64,000 bases of DNA from Schizochytrium sp. CCTCC M209059 (Eukaryota; Sar; Bigyra; Thraustochytrida; Thraustochytriidae), in NCBI GenBank assembly GCA_000818945.1, contig KN805370.1, forward strand, positions 260,111 to 324,110, written 5' to 3'. Below, piece after piece: positions 61,811 to 64,000 of this stretch. The stretch's first letter is position 1; every line of letters begins with the position of its first letter. The notes under the pieces were generated by a model that worked only from the letters and a program-made list of their open reading frames with translations, searched no databases and had not been told where the DNA came from. The position numbers were made by a program, and so were the translations under genes.

Positions 61811-62325
61811 TGCCGCCGCCCGCCGCGGCCGCCCGCGGGCGTCGAGCTCGCGCGCGGGGGCTTGGCATCGAGGATTTCGAACTCGCGGATTCGCGCAGAT
61901 CCTCCTCGCTCCCTCCCTCGCTCGCTCGCTCGCCGGCCGGATCTCGTGATACAGGAGCAGCTGGGACGCGAGGGCTGGCGGCCTGACTGCGCGCGCGCCC
62001 CGCGTCTGCGCCAGGCGAGCGACGACCGCGCCCGCGCCCGCTGTGCGCGCCCCGTCACCTCGCCAGTGTCTTGGAGAACTCACGTGGCACGAGGAGGAGG
62101 AGGAGGAGAACGAAGCGGGTTTCGCGAGCGGAACGCAAACAGACCCGACTGCCGCGGCGCACTCCCGTGGCGCTGCGGCCTTGACTGCCTGGCCTGCTGG
62201 CCTGTCGGCCTCGCGGATAGGAGTCTCTCGCACCCGCGCGTGAGCTTGCGAGCTTTGAGTGATCAGTGTATCGTCGTTGAGCGAACATAGGGAAACATCC
62301 TCGTGTTGGCCGCGAGGGACACAGG

Positions 62326-64000
62326 ATGCAAGGACCTTCCTCAAGCACCTGGAGCGCCAAAAGAGGTTCGATCGCGACACGTAGAATGCAAGATGCAGCT
62401 CATCCTGCTCGACGCTCACCGCGCCTGGCCTCAGCATCGTCGAAGATGGCATCTTCGCCTTCGCCTTCGCCTTCGTGGACGCCCAAACGCGCTGATTCAT
62501 GTACCACTCCCTCGCCGACTCCTGTTAGAGAGGAGGCTTCCGCCGTGTCCTCGGCAGTGAATCCACAAGGCGCAAGGAAGCCGAAAACACGAAGCGCCAA
62601 GCGCAAACTTGCGCTTCTCGAGGACACCGTCTCGCAGATCGAGACAGACCGCAATTCTAACACATCAGCGAAGACCTTTGCGAGCTCTTGCAAGACGGCA
62701 ATCACTCCTCAAGCTCGCGAAGCTCTCTTTTCCAAGTTTACTGCAGGTGAAATTATCGCCGTACGCGTGCATTCAGGTACCGAGAACCTCATTCGCTTTG
62801 CTCGGGTTCGAGTCATAGTACCTGCCGATCAGAGCGATATCCCTGTCGTATGGCTCACCAAGAATGCAGTCAGAGCTACCGACTTGGATTTCGCACGTGG
62901 CCTGGTGCTTGACAATGCCAATGAGCTAATGACGGGCACCTGCAAACTCCACGAAGTAGTCTGCGTTTTGACCAAAACGTCCCCTGGCGTGGAGTCGAAT
63001 GTCGAAGACAAGGTCTTTGAGATCATTCCTGCGTCCTCTCTCGGGGGTCTGTCCGTCTTCCTTCATGACGACAACGAGAACAGAAACTTTGATGGCGATC
63101 TTGATCGAGCGAGTCGAGAACTAGCTCGAGCTGCACGAGATGGTGATTTCAATCCATTGGAGCAAGCCCTCTCGCGAAGCAAGCAAAAAGCAAGAAAATC
63201 AATCGACACAGAGTCGCCGCTCTTTCGCTTGCCCATATCCGCCGAAGTGCGTCTCCAGAGCTTGGACTGTGCCGTTCTTTTTGGCGCTAATGCACGGACC
63301 ATTTGCAGCCTCCTGGCTTGTATACGGCATGAAAGCCGTTCACTAGACGATGCGGACTCTGGCTCGTGCGATGCCTTGAATGATGACGCCTCGTCAAGGT
63401 CTTCGTCTTCGCCTTCGCCCATGTCTCTACCTTCGCTGGACTCTGAAGAGGAAGACTCCCCCAGACCCCAAAGTACTTATCCGGCGAAAACCTTTCGAGA
63501 CGCACAAGTATTCATTCGACGTTGCGTCGGTACTTGCAAAATAGGACCTCCAGCTGGGTTTGAATTGTTCGGCGACATGAAAAACTGCTCCGAAAGTCTT
63601 CACAAGGGTGTTCTCTTTGAAGACGACGGGGCGGAGAAGATCGATGCGGCACAGCGAGAGGCCACCGTGGAGATGTCCGCAGGCAAGTATCAAGGTTGGC
63701 GAGAGATTTTCAAGAACGAAAGCGACGGTGTCGGAAAGAGGTTCTGGTCACCGAAAGTGGACAATGTGCCGCCGGAGAAAACCACGCAAGGCGTGGTGCA
63801 GGCACAATGCAAACAGCTTTGCTTAGAGCCTACCCTTGGCAAGGACTTTTTTGACGTGAGGCGTCTTGGTACGCTTGATCTCTTTGCGCATTTTGATGCG
63901 ATTCCGGAAAGCTCGTGGAAAGCACTTGCCCAAGCCAACATTCTGCCCAACCTCTCCTTAGATCTCGATCGTCTCATTCGCTGGGGGCATCGTGAGGCTT
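62326..64000 (+). CDS. unknown protein, 3' truncated by the window edge
   Basis: At least 558 codons with no stop before the end of the window. The frame opens after a TGA at 62278. The first ATG is at 62326, with further in-frame ATGs at 62386 and 62446. The first 90 residues are Ser/Pro/Arg/Lys-rich and basic (AKRGSIATRRM, GARKPKTRSAKRKL), suggesting nuclear or disordered sequence. A globular part follows (EIIAVRVHSGTENLIRFARV, IPVVWLTKNAVRATDLDFA, VFEIIPASSLGGLSVFL), then an acidic serine-rich linker and further folded sequence (YQGWREIFKNESDGVGKRF, FFDVRRLGTLDLFAHFD). I recognise no family. Confidence 0.6.
   Translation, partial: MQGPSSSTWSAKRGSIATRRMQDAAHPARRSPRLASASSKMASSPSPSPSWTPKRADSCTTPSPTPVREEASAVSSAVNPQGARKPKTRSAKRKLALLEDTVSQIETDRNSNTSAKTFASSCKTAITPQAREALFSKFTAGEIIAVRVHSGTENLIRFARVRVIVPADQSDIPVVWLTKNAVRATDLDFARGLVLDNANELMTGTCKLHEVVCVLTKTSPGVESNVEDKVFEIIPASSLGGLSVFLHDDNENRNFDGDLDRASRELARAARDGDFNPLEQALSRSKQKARKSIDTESPLFRLPISAEVRLQSLDCAVLFGANARTICSLLACIRHESRSLDDADSGSCDALNDDASSRSSSSPSPMSLPSLDSEEEDSPRPQSTYPAKTFRDAQVFIRRCVGTCKIGPPAGFELFGDMKNCSESLHKGVLFEDDGAEKIDAAQREATVEMSAGKYQGWREIFKNESDGVGKRFWSPKVDNVPPEKTTQGVVQAQCKQLCLEPTLGKDFFDVRRLGTLDLFAHFDAIPESSWKALAQANILPNLSLDLDRLIRWGHREA

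Larger units (their letters stand above)
60523..62325. other. long low-complexity spacer
   Basis: 1.8 kb without a supported gene. It includes (CT)n tracts (60727-60785), GGCTGGCTGG repeats near 61220, AT-rich sequence with CATTCA repeats near 61430-61480, and a very GC-rich stretch with a 46-base direct repeat (61711-61810). A 319-codon minus-strand frame (61541-62500) is Arg/Gly/Ala-rich, overlaps the next gene and is most likely spurious. Confidence 0.5.

Noticed and set aside
61541..62500. 319-codon Arg/Gly-rich minus-strand frame
   Set aside because: Built from the GC-rich direct repeats and overlaps the start of the unknown 3' gene.
1..64000. tRNA, rRNA, CRISPR or transposase genes
   Set aside because: No cloverleaf with conserved T-loop, no rRNA blocks, no spaced direct-repeat array and no transposase or reverse transcriptase motif was recognised by eye; small RNAs cannot be excluded without a covariance-model search.

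Overview
The window is nuclear DNA from a free-living, probably flagellated protist. The most likely source is a GC-rich stramenopile of the thraustochytrid type, but this is inferred from gene content and style, not from a marker gene. The evidence is: long, mostly intron-free ORFs packed head-to-head or tail-to-tail; eukaryote-only housekeeping proteins (IPO5, RPN2/PSMD1, PSMA6, APC1, VPS8, COMMD10); flagellar genes (SPAG1-type dynein assembly factor, axonemal-type dynein light chain); peroxisomal genes (bifunctional enoyl-CoA hydratase/3-hydroxyacyl-CoA dehydrogenase, TMEM135-like protein); and many CAG/GAG-type microsatellites. No prokaryotic operon, CRISPR array, tRNA, rRNA or recognisable transposase was seen.

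Layout. 1-7.2 kb: 3' part of a RED/IK splicing factor (+), an acidic unknown protein (-) and importin-5 (+). 7.6-13.8 kb: SPAG1 (-) facing away from the bifunctional beta-oxidation enzyme (+). 14.3-21.4 kb: an orphan multi-spanning membrane protein (+), a BAR protein with a C-terminal WW-like motif (-) and RPN2 (+). 22.6-28.2 kb: an accessory island with a coiled-coil protein (+) and three tandem paralogues (-) of a small receptor-like family, each with a short six-cysteine EGF-like ectodomain followed by about seven membrane spans. 28.8-37.6 kb: an FAD monooxygenase (-), PSMA6 (-, three exons reconstructed here), a 452-bp assembly gap, a TMEM135-like protein (+) and an iduronate-2-sulfatase-like protein (-). 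37.6-46.3 kb: WDR17 (-), dynein light chain (+), an eroded or spliced Ulp1-like protease locus (-) and an unknown four-span membrane protein (+). 47.1-64 kb: APC1 (+), VPS8 (-), COMMD10 (+), a 1.8-kb low-complexity spacer and the 5' part of an unknown gene running off the end (+).

Themes. Two proteasome genes and APC1 belong to protein turnover. VPS8 and COMMD10 both act on endosomes and share a 218-bp divergent promoter. SPAG1, WDR17 and the dynein light chain point to a motile cilium/flagellum, the last two again head-to-head. The bifunctional enzyme and TMEM135 point to peroxisomal fatty-acid metabolism. The best candidate for something undescribed is the tandem EGF-like/7TM receptor family at 23.7-28.2 kb. 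Its members share an exact cysteine framework and short membrane signatures, and I do not recognise them as a named family.

Starts were moved to in-frame ATG codons wherever the longest open frame began with TTG, GTG or CTG. This applies to the bifunctional enzyme, all three receptors, the monooxygenase, APC1, VPS8 and COMMD10.
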